Source of the DNA: Vulcanimicrobiota bacterium
Lineage (GTDB): Bacteria > Vulcanimicrobiota > Vulcanimicrobiia > Vulcanimicrobiales > Vulcanimicrobiaceae
Assembly: GCA_027315505.1 (NCBI GenBank)
Contig: DAHUXY010000167.1
Coordinates: 1-35,413, forward strand
Direction: 5' to 3'
DNA length: 35,413 bases
Shown here: positions 1-9,105 of the stretch, one piece after another
How positions within the stretch are numbered: position 1 is the first letter of the stretch
Layout of the letters: each line of letters opens with the position of its first letter
Translations under genes and position numbers: made by a program
Notes under the pieces: generated by a model
Database searches by the model: none
Seen by the model: the letters and a program-made list of their open reading frames with translations, nothing else
Told to the model about the DNA's origin: nothing

Positions 1-1
1 T

Positions 2-907
2 CGCACGGCCTTTATCGCGATGTCGATCGCCGCGCTGCTCGTCGGAGGGGTCGCGATCGTGATTTCGTCGCTTCTCGCGCGCCGCGCCCTGGCGCCCTTA
101 GATGCTATGAGCGTTCTTGCCGCAGAAATTGAAGGGCACGATCTTTCGATGCGCATCGGCACGCACGGGAACGATGAGTTGGGGCGATTGGGCGCGGCGT
201 TCGACCGGATGCTGGATCGGCTCGAGGATGCGTTTTCACGCCAGAGGCGCTTTACCGCCGATGCGTCGCACGAGCTTCGGGCTCCGCTTGCGGTAATGCG
301 AGCCGAGGCCGACCTGGCGTTGCGCGCGCGCCGCACCGGCGACGAATATCGCAGCGCGCTCGAAACGATCGCAAGCGAGATCGACCGGCTCGACGAATTG
401 GTCTCCGAATTGCTCGCCACCGCGCGCGCGGATGCGGATGGTCTCGTCCTGGAACCGGTGGACTTGGGAACGCTCGTGCGAGCGGTGGCCGGGCGCTTCG
501 AGGCGCGCCGCGCCTCACGCGGCATCGCGGTCGGAATCGACGCTCGCGAGGCGTGGATCGAAGGCGACCCTCAGTCAATCGAGCGCGCCATCGCCGCGGT
601 AATGCACAACGCGATCGAGATTGCCGAAGCACGTATCGAGATCGTGACGGAGGAGCGCGGGGCGGAAGCGATCGTTCGGATTCGCGACGACGGCCCCGGG
701 TTCTCGTCCGAAGCGCTCGAACACGCGCTCGAACGGTTCTGGCGCGGCGACTCCGCGCGGCGTAGAGGCGGCAGCGGCCTTGGCCTGGCGATCGCCGACG
801 CGATCGCGCGAGCGCATCGCGGCTCGCTTACCATTGCGAACCTGCCGGATGGCGGAGCCGAGGTGGTTGTTCGATTTCATAGGGAGTTCATTTCTCCGTC
901 ATCTTAG
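2..907 (+). CDS. Sensor histidine kinase, C-terminal part (5' end cut by window edge)
   Basis: Two-component sensor kinase that autophosphorylates on His and would pass the phosphate to a response regulator, probably encoded just upstream of the window. The frame is open from base 2. Numbering from the first internal ATG (20), there is one membrane segment (about 1-20), a HAMP linker (about 21-75), a HisKA H-box with SHELR and His84, and a HATPase_c domain. That domain has an N-box Asn near 197, DDGPGF at 223-228 and GGSGLGLAI at 250-258, so the catalytic core looks intact. The N-terminal sensor region lies outside the window. The gene stops about 30 bp before the efflux-pump reading frame on the same strand, suggesting that this kinase controls the RND pump; the link is inference from position. 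The ligand cannot be seen. Confidence 0.93.
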   Translation, partial: RTAFIAMSIAALLVGGVAIVISSLLARRALAPLDAMSVLAAEIEGHDLSMRIGTHGNDELGRLGAAFDRMLDRLEDAFSRQRRFTADASHELRAPLAVMRAEADLALRARRTGDEYRSALETIASEIDRLDELVSELLATARADADGLVLEPVDLGTLVRAVAGRFEARRASRGIAVGIDAREAWIEGDPQSIERAIAAVMHNAIEIAEARIEIVTEERGAEAIVRIRDDGPGFSSEALEHALERFWRGDSARRRGGSGLGLAIADAIARAHRGSLTIANLPDGGAEVVVRFHREFISPSS

Positions 908-983
908 CGGCGCAGAATAGCGCCGTGAGGGAATCCTGAAGCTCGAGAGTTTTGCGCTCCTGCACGAGCGAAGCATCGCTTTT

Positions 984-3977
984 TTGGTGGCGGTGCTCAC
1001 CGTGCTTGGAGCTTACGCGTACACCGTCGTGCCGGCGTCGATTTTTCCGACCATGTCGTTCGCTCGCATCGACGTGGTCGCCGACGCGGGTAATCTGCCG
1101 CCCGACCGCGTGCGGATCGCGGTTACGGTGCCGCTGGAGCGCGCGTTCGACGGCCTTCCGTCGGTGACGCGCGTCCGCGCCACGTCCGCGCAGGGCAGCG
1201 CGGAATTGGTGGTGGAGTTCGACCCGGCAACCGACGTGCAGGCCGATCTGCAGCGCGTCTTTCAAGGCATATCGAGCGTTCGCTCATCGCTGCCGGCGGG
1301 AACGAACGTCGATGCGACGATCATCAACCCGAACAGCGAACCGGTGCTTTCGTACGCATTCGTCTCCAAGGGTCTCTCGCAGACAGTGGTGCACGAATTG
1401 CTGCGTTTGAATCTGGTTCCGCAGTTCTACGGCGTTCCGGGGCTCGCGCGCATGCTGGTCGTCGGCGGCGCCGACCGCGAATATCGGGTCGATCTCGACC
1501 CCGGCTCTCTGGCGGCCAACGGCTTGACCGCCGCGGACGTTTCCCGCGCGCTGGCCGACGCGAATGCGGTCGTCTCGCCCGGCGTGGCCAATATGTACGC
1601 GCAGCGAAACGTCCTCGTCGTCGATTCGCAGCTGACCGGTGCGCGCCGGCTCGGAGAGGTGATCGTCACGGGCGCGCAGGGTCGCGGGGGCGTGCCGTTG
1701 CGAACGCTCGGCACGATTGCGCTAGGCGTCGGGCCGGAGCTCCTCCAAGTCTCGTACGATGCGCGCCACGCCGTGATCATGAATTTCTATGCGTTGCCGG
1801 GTGCGGACGCCGTCAAAATGGCCGACGGCATCGAGGCGCGGATGGCCGAACTCGCGCCGCATCTCCCCGCCGGTATCGCCGTCCACAAGTTCTGGGACCA
1901 AACGCTGCTGGTGCGCGATTCGCAGGCGAGCCTGCGCGATGCGATCGTGATCGGCGCTCTGCTGGCGATCGGCGTGATCCTCGCGTTTCTGCGGAACCTT
2001 CGCATGACGCTGATCGCGGCGTTCGTGATTCCGATCGCCATCGCCATCGTGATCTTCGTCATCGGCCAACTCGGGCAGACCCTCAATCTCATGAGCGTCG
2101 GCGGCCTCGCGGTTGCGGTGGGATTGATCATCGACGATGCGATCGTCGTGATCGAGAACATCGCGCGCCACCGCGCCGAACACCCGCGGGTAGCCCGGCG
2201 AGAGACGATCGCGAGCGCGATGCGCGAATTGATCGCGCCGATGACGGCATCGACGTTGACGACCGTGGTGGTCTTCTTGCCGCTGGGCTTGCTCTCGGGC
2301 GTCAGCGGATTTTTCTTTCGCGCTTTGGCGGTGACGCTCGGAGCCTCACTGGTGGTCTCGCTCCTGTTGGCGATTTTCGTCACGCCGATCATCGCGGAGA
2401 AATTCGTGCGTCCCGTCGCGGAAGAAACCGGGAGCGAGGGCCTCATCGGGAAGCTTTTGGGGCGCTACGAACCATTGCTGCGGTGGGCGCTTTCGCATCG
2501 GAAGAGCGTGTACGTCGCGTCGGGGATCGTCTTGGCGGTAACGGCGGCTCTGCTGCTGCGATTGCCCAGCGACTTTCTCCCGTCGCTGGATGAAGGACAG
2601 TTCGAAATCGGCTACACGATGCCGGTGGGGACGACGGTGCGGGCCAGCGACGCGGCTGCAACCGAGCTCGAGCGCATCGCCATGCAAGACCCGGCGGTGG
2701 CGCAAGTCGGCCGCCTGACCGGTATCGATTCCAACGGATTCTCCCCGATGCCGGTGCGAAAAGGGATCATTCGCTTGCAACTCAAGCCGCTCGGCGAGCG
2801 TGCGGGTTACGATGTCGTCAGCAGCCGCATGCGAGAACGCATGCAGAGCGCGGTGCCGGCGGCATCGCTCGATTTCCATCAGATCCTCGAAGATATGATC
2901 AACGATATGTCGGGTGCGCCGGCGCCGATCCAGATCACGCTGCACGGCACGAGCCAACACGAGTTGGTGACGCTGGCCACCGGGCTCGCGAAGCGTTTGG
3001 GCAAGCTCGACGGAATCGCCGACGTGTTCTCCGGCATCAACTACGACGACCCGACCGTGCGGGTGAGCCCGATCGGCGCGCGATTGGCGGCGTTGGGACT
3101 CTCCTCGAACGACGTCGCCGACGCGTTGGGCGCGACGGCGCAGGGCAACGTTGCGACGAACCTCGCCGAGCCGGCGATGCTCGTGCCCGTTCGCGTCCTG
3201 GTCGCCCAGCCTCCGGCCGCTCTCCCGGGTTCGCGCTTGCTCTCAACCGCAAGCGGGCTGATCCCGCTCTCGAGCGTGGCGCGGGTGCGCCCGGGAGCGC
3301 TCTCGAGCGACATCACGGAAGAAAACGGTGCGCGGGTGGTGTACGTGAGCGCGAATTACAGCGGTAAAAGTCTCTCGAGCGTCGTCGGCGAAATTCGCGG
3401 CGCGCTGGCGAAGACGAGTTTCCCGGCCGGCTATACGTGGTCGATCGGCGGAGCGTACCGCGCGCAACAGCAATCGTTTCGCGAGTTCGGCACGGTGATC
3501 GCGATTGCGATCGCGCTGGTATTCTTTGTGATGGTGGCGACGTTCCGTTCGTACCGCTTGCCGCTCGTGATCCTGACCGCGATTCCGCTCGCGCTCATCG
3601 GCGTGGCCCTCGGGCTCTCGCTCACGCACACGCCGTTCAACGTCTCGTCGTTCATGGGCCTCTTGCTCTTGGTCGGGCTCATCGTCAAGAACGGCATTCT
3701 CCTGATCGACGTCGCGAATCGCCGGCGCGCCGCGGGCGCGAGCGTCGACGATGCGCTCGTCGCTGCCGGACGCATGCGGCTGCGACCGATCGTGATGACG
3801 ACCTTCGCCGCGATCGGCGGGTTGCTGCCGCTCGCGCTAGGAATCGGCTCGGGCTCCGAGATGGAGAAGCCGCTGGCGATCGCGGTTATCGGAGGGCTCT
3901 CCACCGCGACCGTCTTTACGTTAATCGCGATCCCCGTGCTGTACGCCGGATTCGCGGGGAAGGATCGCCTCGCGTGA
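984..3977 (+). CDS. RND-family efflux pump, inner-membrane permease
   Basis: Proton-driven AcrB/CzcA-superfamily transporter that exports substrates through a periplasmic adaptor and an outer-membrane channel. About 1000 residues, normal for the family, with two repeats of one N-terminal helix, a periplasmic loop and a helical bundle. The proton-relay residues are visible: Asp384-Asp385 in the helix GLIIDDAIVVIEN and Lys902 in VGLIVKNGILLID, so the pump should be active. The first standard start is TTG 984, but that falls inside the expected first helix. The frame is open back to 921, and the residues coded from 936 (LKLESFALLHERS) resemble a normal RND N-terminus; a GAGG lies at 927-930. The true start may therefore be a non-standard CTG near 936. 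The stop overlaps the next ATG by one base. Substrate class (drug or metal) is not decided by sequence. Confidence 0.93.
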   Translation: MVAVLTVLGAYAYTVVPASIFPTMSFARIDVVADAGNLPPDRVRIAVTVPLERAFDGLPSVTRVRATSAQGSAELVVEFDPATDVQADLQRVFQGISSVRSSLPAGTNVDATIINPNSEPVLSYAFVSKGLSQTVVHELLRLNLVPQFYGVPGLARMLVVGGADREYRVDLDPGSLAANGLTAADVSRALADANAVVSPGVANMYAQRNVLVVDSQLTGARRLGEVIVTGAQGRGGVPLRTLGTIALGVGPELLQVSYDARHAVIMNFYALPGADAVKMADGIEARMAELAPHLPAGIAVHKFWDQTLLVRDSQASLRDAIVIGALLAIGVILAFLRNLRMTLIAAFVIPIAIAIVIFVIGQLGQTLNLMSVGGLAVAVGLIIDDAIVVIENIARHRAEHPRVARRETIASAMRELIAPMTASTLTTVVVFLPLGLLSGVSGFFFRALAVTLGASLVVSLLLAIFVTPIIAEKFVRPVAEETGSEGLIGKLLGRYEPLLRWALSHRKSVYVASGIVLAVTAALLLRLPSDFLPSLDEGQFEIGYTMPVGTTVRASDAAATELERIAMQDPAVAQVGRLTGIDSNGFSPMPVRKGIIRLQLKPLGERAGYDVVSSRMRERMQSAVPAASLDFHQILEDMINDMSGAPAPIQITLHGTSQHELVTLATGLAKRLGKLDGIADVFSGINYDDPTVRVSPIGARLAALGLSSNDVADALGATAQGNVATNLAEPAMLVPVRVLVAQPPAALPGSRLLSTASGLIPLSSVARVRPGALSSDITEENGARVVYVSANYSGKSLSSVVGEIRGALAKTSFPAGYTWSIGGAYRAQQQSFREFGTVIAIAIALVFFVMVATFRSYRLPLVILTAIPLALIGVALGLSLTHTPFNVSSFMGLLLLVGLIVKNGILLIDVANRRRAAGASVDDALVAAGRMRLRPIVMTTFAAIGGLLPLALGIGSGSEMEKPLAIAVIGGLSTATVFTLIAIPVLYAGFAGKDRLA

Positions 3978-5173
3978 TGCACCTGTTGGCGGCTGCCGTC
4001 CTCACGATGGCCGACGTGGAACGCGCCGCGGTTGCCAATGCGCCGGCCGTTATCGCCGCGCGCGAACGCGTTCGCGAGCAGCGCGCGGTCGCCGCGTTAA
4101 CCGGGGCGTCGCGAATGCCGCATGCCTTCGCGAATTACGTACAAGCGCCGCAAGGCGGAGCGATCGGAACGATCACTCAGCGGCTCACAACCGTCGGCGG
4201 CCAATTCGCGCTGGGCGATTTCGCCGGTACTTCGGCGGCGCTGGCACAAGCGCGCTCGAACGTGCAACTCGCGCGGGCGCAGGAAATCGGCGCGCGCGAG
4301 GCCGAGCGCATGCGCGCCATCGGCCTGTTCTTCGACGCGATCCGGACGACGGAGATCGAGCGTTTGCGCGAGAGGATCGTCGCGGCCGCACAGGCCGATC
4401 GACGCGCGGCGCGCCTGCGTTACGCTGCCGGCGCAGCGCCGCGGCTGGACATCGTTCGCGCCGATGTCGCGCTCGCGAACGCGCAGGCCGGGCTCGCTCG
4501 AGCCCGGGCCGATCGCGACAACGCGCTGGGCGCACTCCGGCTTGAGACCGGCACGCCGGGCCCCGCTCTCGTTCTCCCCTCGCTCGCAAGCGCCGGCATC
4601 GGCGAACCGCCGGCGATCGCGCCCGCGACCGCGGTCGGCATCGGGCTGCGATTGCGCCCGGAGGTGCTTGCCGCGCGAGCCGGTGTCGCCGCGGAAGAGG
4701 CGGCGGTCGTGGCCGCGGAACGGGCGCGGCTGCCCGGCTTTACCGCGCAACTGGGATACACGGCGGGCGTGGACGGCGGCCTCAACGTCAAAGGCCCTAG
4801 CGCCAATCTCTCGCTGGACGTCCCGCTCTCCGGCGCCGGCGCCGACCGCGTTGCGGCCGAGCGGGCGCGCTTGGCGCAGGCCCGCGCGCGTTTAACGGGC
4901 GCGCAGCAGCTCGTTCAGGGTGAAATCGAGGCGGCGATCCGTTCCTCCGCGGCGGATCGCGAAGCACTCGTGGCGGCGGCACGCGCGCGCGACGAAGCGG
5001 CGGCCGAGGTAACCGCGACCGCGACCGGATATCGCAACGGCGCATCGTCGAGCCTGGATCTGCAAAACGCCCGCAGCACCTACGCGCAGGCCGCGATCGA
5101 TGCGGCCACGGCGGCCGCGACGCTCGATCGCGCCGTCGCGACGCTGCATCTGGTCATGGGAGAGAATCGTTGA
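3977..5173 (+). CDS. TolC-like outer-membrane efflux protein
   Basis: Outer-membrane factor of the tripartite pump; trimers of this family form a beta-barrel plus a long periplasmic alpha-barrel. 398 residues, slightly short for the family. It opens with a short hydrophobic stretch (MHLLAAAVLT) that may be a minimal signal peptide, then DVERAAVANAPAVIAARERV, typical of the first OEP repeat. Long Ala/Arg-rich helices follow, and the second OEP repeat includes ATGYRNGASSSLDLQNARSTY near the end. ATG 3977 overlaps the permease stop codon (TGATG). An open frame continues upstream inside the permease gene, but that part is an out-of-phase shadow. The gene ends in a 4-bp overlap with the adaptor gene, so the three should be co-translated. 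Confidence 0.88.
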   Translation: MHLLAAAVLTMADVERAAVANAPAVIAARERVREQRAVAALTGASRMPHAFANYVQAPQGGAIGTITQRLTTVGGQFALGDFAGTSAALAQARSNVQLARAQEIGAREAERMRAIGLFFDAIRTTEIERLRERIVAAAQADRRAARLRYAAGAAPRLDIVRADVALANAQAGLARARADRDNALGALRLETGTPGPALVLPSLASAGIGEPPAIAPATAVGIGLRLRPEVLAARAGVAAEEAAVVAAERARLPGFTAQLGYTAGVDGGLNVKGPSANLSLDVPLSGAGADRVAAERARLAQARARLTGAQQLVQGEIEAAIRSSAADREALVAAARARDEAAAEVTATATGYRNGASSSLDLQNARSTYAQAAIDAATAAATLDRAVATLHLVMGENR

Positions 5174-6336
5174 CACATCGCCGCAGAACGCTTGCCGTCG
5201 CCATAACCGGCATCGTGGCCGTTGCCGCGGCGTGGTGGGTCCTGACGCACCGCGCGGAAACGCCGGCCCCAGCCCTCGCCTCACCGGCGGTGGAGAGAGC
5301 GGTCGCGCGCACCGGTAGCATCGCCGTTACGGTTCCCGCCGTCGGGCGTCTGGGCGCGAGCGGCGGGGCGCAGACCAAACTTGCCTTCACGAACGCGGGC
5401 CACATCGCCGCGATCGACGTGCAACTCGGCCAGCGCGTGGTCGCCGGCGAGACCGTGGCGCGCCTGGACACCACCGGTTTCGCGCTTGCCGCGCATCAGG
5501 CGCAGGCGCAGGCGCTTGCCGCGAACGCGCAGGCGCGCGCGGCGGCGGTGGATCGCACGTCGACGCGCCTGGCCGTAGATCGCAGCGCGCTCGCGCGTGC
5601 GAGCCGCCTGTATCGAGCCGGGGTCAGCGCGCGTAAAGACGTCGAAGCCGCGCGAGCGCAACTGGCGGCCGACGAGGCCGCCGCGCAGACCGATGCCGCA
5701 AATCGCGAAGCGGCGCAGGCGCAAGCGGCCGGCGCCGCCGCGCAGGCCGCGAGCGCGGAGCGCGATCTTTCCAACACCGCGCTGCGGGCGCCGGCGTCCG
5801 GCGTGGTGACCGCGCTCTATCACAATCCCGGCGAATACGTGGATCCCGGGGTTGCCGTCCTTGCGATCGCTCCGCCGGCGGGCGGAAGCGTCGTGCTGGA
5901 AGTCGCCGGTGCGGATGCTCTGCGCATCGCGCGCGGTGATATCGTGCATTTGCACGTTTCGGGCGCGGCTGAGACGCTCGACGGCCGCGTCGCCGGCGTC
6001 GCGGGTGCCGTCGACACGGCCACCCAGTCGGCGCAGGTTTCGGTGGCGGCCGCAATTCCCGCGGCTCTCGCCGGGAGCGCCGTCGATGCGTCGATCGTGG
6101 TCGCGCACGACCGCGGCGTTTTGATTCCCCGCGAGGCGATCGTCGCCGATCCCGCGACCGGCGCGACGCTGGTCTTCGCCTTGGAAAAAAACGGCGGTAC
6201 GACGGCGTTCGTCCAACGCGCGATTCACGTCGTCTTTCAAAACGATGCGAGCGCCGAGGTGACCGGGCTCGCGCCCGGTACCGCTATCGCCGCCAAAGGG
6301 GCGTTCGAATTGCTGGCTCCCGCGGGTGGCGGTTAG
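5170..6336 (+). CDS. RND efflux periplasmic adaptor (membrane fusion protein)
   Basis: HlyD/AcrA-type adaptor that bridges the RND permease and the TolC-like channel. 388 residues. N-terminal membrane anchor or signal at about 8-26 (AVAITGIVAVAAAWWVL). A first half-lipoyl motif follows (LAFTNAGHIAAIDVQLGQRV, then GETVARLD), a very Ala-rich coiled-coil hairpin at about 100-200, the second half-lipoyl motif (LRAPASGVVTALYHNPGEYV), then beta-barrel and membrane-proximal domains. TTG 5170 overlaps the TolC stop by 4 bp. The order permease, channel, adaptor is less usual than adaptor first. The stop lies six bases from that of the convergent AAA+ gene. Confidence 0.9.
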   Translation: MTHRRRTLAVAITGIVAVAAAWWVLTHRAETPAPALASPAVERAVARTGSIAVTVPAVGRLGASGGAQTKLAFTNAGHIAAIDVQLGQRVVAGETVARLDTTGFALAAHQAQAQALAANAQARAAAVDRTSTRLAVDRSALARASRLYRAGVSARKDVEAARAQLAADEAAAQTDAANREAAQAQAAGAAAQAASAERDLSNTALRAPASGVVTALYHNPGEYVDPGVAVLAIAPPAGGSVVLEVAGADALRIARGDIVHLHVSGAAETLDGRVAGVAGAVDTATQSAQVSVAAAIPAALAGSAVDASIVVAHDRGVLIPREAIVADPATGATLVFALEKNGGTTAFVQRAIHVVFQNDASAEVTGLAPGTAIAAKGAFELLAPAGGG

Positions 6337-6345
6337 CCCGGGCTA
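6334..6345. repeat. 12-bp palindrome containing both convergent stop codons
   Basis: TAGCCCGGGCTA is a perfect palindrome that holds the TAG stop of the adaptor gene (+) and the TAG stop of the AAA+ gene (-). It has no T-tract and is too short to call a terminator. It may be chance, since the TAG of each strand forms its outer arms. Confidence 0.4.
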
Positions 6346-8343
6346 CGAGCTGCGCGGGATCGCGATCGATTCGGAGAAGCGCGCTCGGACGGCATCTTCG
6401 ATGCGATCCGGCGATGCGGAGGTCGCAATCACGAACACGCTCTCGCCGTGCCACTTCACCGAGTCCATCTCCTGAATGAGCGAACCGATCAATTTCAGCG
6501 TTGCCGTGCTGCCGATTTGCACGTCGCTGCGCGCGGCGAGCATGTCGAGATCGGCGAGCAACAGAATCGACGGCGCGCTTTTACGCGCGCGCTCGAAGGA
6601 TTTTAGCATGAATTCATCCGGCTCGGGCTCGACCAGCGTAAGGCCGCTCTCGTATGCAACGGCGCGCGCGATGCGCGCGGTATCGTCCACATCGGGCCCC
6701 CAGAGGAGCACGCCGCGCGGCACGTCCACGCCCTGCTGCGCGAGTATTTTGGCGTTGGAGAACATCTTCGCGACGGCGTGTATGCGATCGAACACCGAGG
6801 GCGGAAGCCCAAAATCTTCGAGGCCGGGTTCGTCGCCGCGTTCTTTGCGTTCGCGCAACCGCGCGACGATCGTGAGGATCGCCTCGGTACTCAACGTCTG
6901 GGGGCCGAGTTCGCGGGCTTGTGAAACGACGTCCTCAAGATCGCCGGGCGTCAGCCCGGCGGTCGCGTCCACGAGCGCATCGTCGATGGGGAGATCGACG
7001 GCCGCGCGCCCCGCGGCCGCGTCGAAGATCGCACGGCGCTCCGCCGCGTCGGGTAGCGGCACCTCGAGGACGAGGCCAAAACGCGCGAGGATCTGCTCGT
7101 CGTGAGCGTTCCGCCCGTCGGCGGTCGCTACCAGCCAGACGTTCTCGGCATCTCTGACGCCGCTCCACTCCGAAAGCAAGAGCTTGAGCGAGGCTCGCTC
7201 GCAGCCCTGTGCGGCCAGGATCGTGCGGGTGCTGCGCGATTCATCGAAGACGCGGCGTATTCGCTCGAGACCGCCGTCGATGTCGGCCGGAGCGATGCGC
7301 ATTAATCGCGCGCCGGCGACCTTGGCCATCACGTCGAGGAGACGCGTTTTGCCGGCACCCGGCGGCCCATAGAGCAGGAGCGAACGAGTGGACGCGAGGG
7401 CGCCCATGCGGAAGAGCTGGACGCTCATATCGACCGACTCGCGGAGCTCTTGCGGAAGCGGCATCTGCTCGATCAGGTAACGGTTGCTGCGATATTCGTC
7501 CAACTCGCGTTCCAACTCGCGCGCGCGTTCTTGCGCGGCTTCCATCTGTGTGAAACGCAAGACCGCTCCGCGAAAGGTCTTGGCATGCAGGCTTACGAGC
7601 CCCAGGCGCAGTTCGAGTGCCCTTTGGAGAAAACTCCCGTACGCGCCTACGAACCGGTTGCCGAGATCGGCAAAGACGTGCGCCGGCGTTTTGCCGGGCA
7701 TGCGCGAGAGCATTACCGGCGACCCGTAGGTATCGATCACTTCGAAAAAACTCTCGTTGAGCGCTTCGTCGGTCCGCAAGGCCGCGATCTGCCACGAGCG
7801 CGGCGAAAGCTTGCCCTCCGCGCTGGGGCCATCGAAGCCGACGAGCGGATGTTCGAGCGAGGCGTCCGAGCGGGAGAAGGCGACGAGGCGGAGGTCCTTT
7901 CCGTCGTCGCCCAGCGATTTTTGCGCGGCCTTGACCGCCGCGACGCTCTGATTGCGGCCGACGACGAAGTCGACCGACGCGAAGACGGCGTAGATGACGA
8001 CCGACAACCCTATGCCGGCAAAATTCGATGCGAGCGCTTCGGCCACCGCAAGCCCGATCAGCGCGGCAAAAATGACGATACGCAGGCCGCCGTAGAGCCG
8101 CAAAGCCAGGGCTCCGGAGAAGTTCTTGCGGTCGGTCGCGGCGAGCTGGCGTTCGTAAACGTCGTGCCAGATCGTCGTGCCCGCGGCCGCGAGCGCGAGG
8201 TGGGTCTGCTTGAGATGCTCCGCGTCGGTCGCCACCACGCGTTGCAGCGAGTCGCGTTCGTCGCAGACTTTCGAAAGCGCTTCGGCGAGCGGCTCCTTGT
8301 TGATAATCAGCGTATCCATCGCCGTTACCGGTCGATCGTCCAT
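6343..8343 (-). CDS. Membrane-anchored tandem AAA+ ATPase with complementary degenerate sites
   Basis: About 666 residues. ATG 8343 (MDDRPVTAMDTL) is preferred over an in-frame TTG at 8349. Numbering from that ATG: two hydrophobic helices at about 88-106 and 109-129; a cytosolic linker with a charged coiled coil near 268-290; a first AAA+ domain with perfect Walker A GPPGAGKT (326-333) but no acidic Walker B (TILAAQGCE in its place); and a second AAA+ domain (about 520-664) with ruined Walker A GPDVDDTA (549-556) but a Walker-B-like ILLLADLD (593-600) and a good sensor-1 stretch (VFVIATSASPDRIEDAV). The second domain resembles FtsH/Cdc48-type modules, but there is no HExxH protease. Likely an ATP-dependent remodeller or scaffold at the membrane; the substrate is unknown. 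It lies just downstream of the PAP2-like gene and is probably co-transcribed with it. Confidence 0.85.
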   Translation of the reverse strand: MDDRPVTAMDTLIINKEPLAEALSKVCDERDSLQRVVATDAEHLKQTHLALAAAGTTIWHDVYERQLAATDRKNFSGALALRLYGGLRIVIFAALIGLAVAEALASNFAGIGLSVVIYAVFASVDFVVGRNQSVAAVKAAQKSLGDDGKDLRLVAFSRSDASLEHPLVGFDGPSAEGKLSPRSWQIAALRTDEALNESFFEVIDTYGSPVMLSRMPGKTPAHVFADLGNRFVGAYGSFLQRALELRLGLVSLHAKTFRGAVLRFTQMEAAQERARELERELDEYRSNRYLIEQMPLPQELRESVDMSVQLFRMGALASTRSLLLYGPPGAGKTRLLDVMAKVAGARLMRIAPADIDGGLERIRRVFDESRSTRTILAAQGCERASLKLLLSEWSGVRDAENVWLVATADGRNAHDEQILARFGLVLEVPLPDAAERRAIFDAAAGRAAVDLPIDDALVDATAGLTPGDLEDVVSQARELGPQTLSTEAILTIVARLRERKERGDEPGLEDFGLPPSVFDRIHAVAKMFSNAKILAQQGVDVPRGVLLWGPDVDDTARIARAVAYESGLTLVEPEPDEFMLKSFERARKSAPSILLLADLDMLAARSDVQIGSTATLKLIGSLIQEMDSVKWHGESVFVIATSASPDRIEDAVRARFSESIAIPRSS

Positions 8344-8367
8344 GACCAAACCCCGTCCGTTCTGTAG

Positions 8368-9033
8368 CTAGAGCGGGAGCATTTCCCTGACGTGAAAGAT
8401 ATGGAAGAAGAGGATCGTCGATCCCAGCGCGAGGAGCGAGCCGGCGATCACCTGCATCAGCGTGTGCGCCTTAAGGTATACGCGGGCCCAGCAGACCATC
8501 GGCACGAGAATGAGAAACGGCAGCGTCTGTTGCCCGTAGAGCAGCGTAAGCGCGACCAGCGGGGCGGTGATTCCGAGCGCGTGCGTGCTGATCTTCCAGT
8601 AACGCGTGATGTACTGGACGATCAACGTCGAGAGCGTGTATGCGGCCATCGAGGCGATCATCAAAATCGGCGAGCGCAGCATCCACAGCACCAGCGTGCC
8701 GAGCAAATAGAACACCACGAAGGCGCCCAGCACCGCTTCCCGCTCGTGCCGCACCGACATGTCCAGATCGGAGATGCGGTCGGTTCCGTAGAGCCAGAAA
8801 ACGTAGAGCATCGGGCCGAGCGAGGTGAAGAAGGTCGAGACGAAGAGCAGGAACCAAAAATCGAGCGTGCCCCGGGCGCTTGTATGGGCCAGAATGACAA
8901 AAAGCGCAAGCGCCGTTAGAAACGGGTTGAAGATCGTCGAGAGAATCCGAGCCAGGTCGCGCCAGACGCGACGCCCTTTGATCGCGACGACCGGGGTGGT
9001 GGGTTCCAGCACGAATCCTACTAACGTAGGCAA
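8368..9033 (-). CDS. PAP2-like integral membrane phosphatase family protein
   Basis: 221 residues with about six hydrophobic helices. Three spaced motifs match a divergent PAP2 (lipid phosphatase / phosphotransferase) subgroup: DLDMSVRHERE for the first motif, WKISTHALG for the second with its His, and ARVYLKAHTLMQVIAG for the third with Arg, His and a closing Gly. The classic PSGH and KxxxxxxRP forms are weakened, so activity on lipid phosphates such as undecaprenyl or isoprenoid pyrophosphate is possible but not shown. The start is uncertain: TTG 9033, or GTG 9012, which has AGGA just upstream and a TACGTT box 10 nt before it. The end is 24 nt before the AAA+ start on the same strand. It is divergent from dxs, an isoprenoid gene, with 72 bp between. 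Confidence 0.7.
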   Translation of the reverse strand: MPTLVGFVLEPTTPVVAIKGRRVWRDLARILSTIFNPFLTALALFVILAHTSARGTLDFWFLLFVSTFFTSLGPMLYVFWLYGTDRISDLDMSVRHEREAVLGAFVVFYLLGTLVLWMLRSPILMIASMAAYTLSTLIVQYITRYWKISTHALGITAPLVALTLLYGQQTLPFLILVPMVCWARVYLKAHTLMQVIAGSLLALGSTILFFHIFHVREMLPL

Positions 9034-9105
9034 ACCCCAGAGTCCTGCCCTGCGTTACCCCGCGGGGTGGTTTTTCGGACCCCGTCGTCGAACCAGGGAG
9101 GTTCC

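Noticed and set aside
1722-2960. Overlapping minus-strand frames (153-219 codons) opposite the RND permease
   Set aside because: Shadows of the permease codon bias; composition is His/Arg/Asp-rich without motifs.
3437-3976. N-terminal extension of the TolC-like gene inside the RND permease gene
   Set aside because: Arg-rich, out-of-phase reading of the permease; the ATG at 3977 with stop/start overlap gives a normal TolC-like N-terminus.
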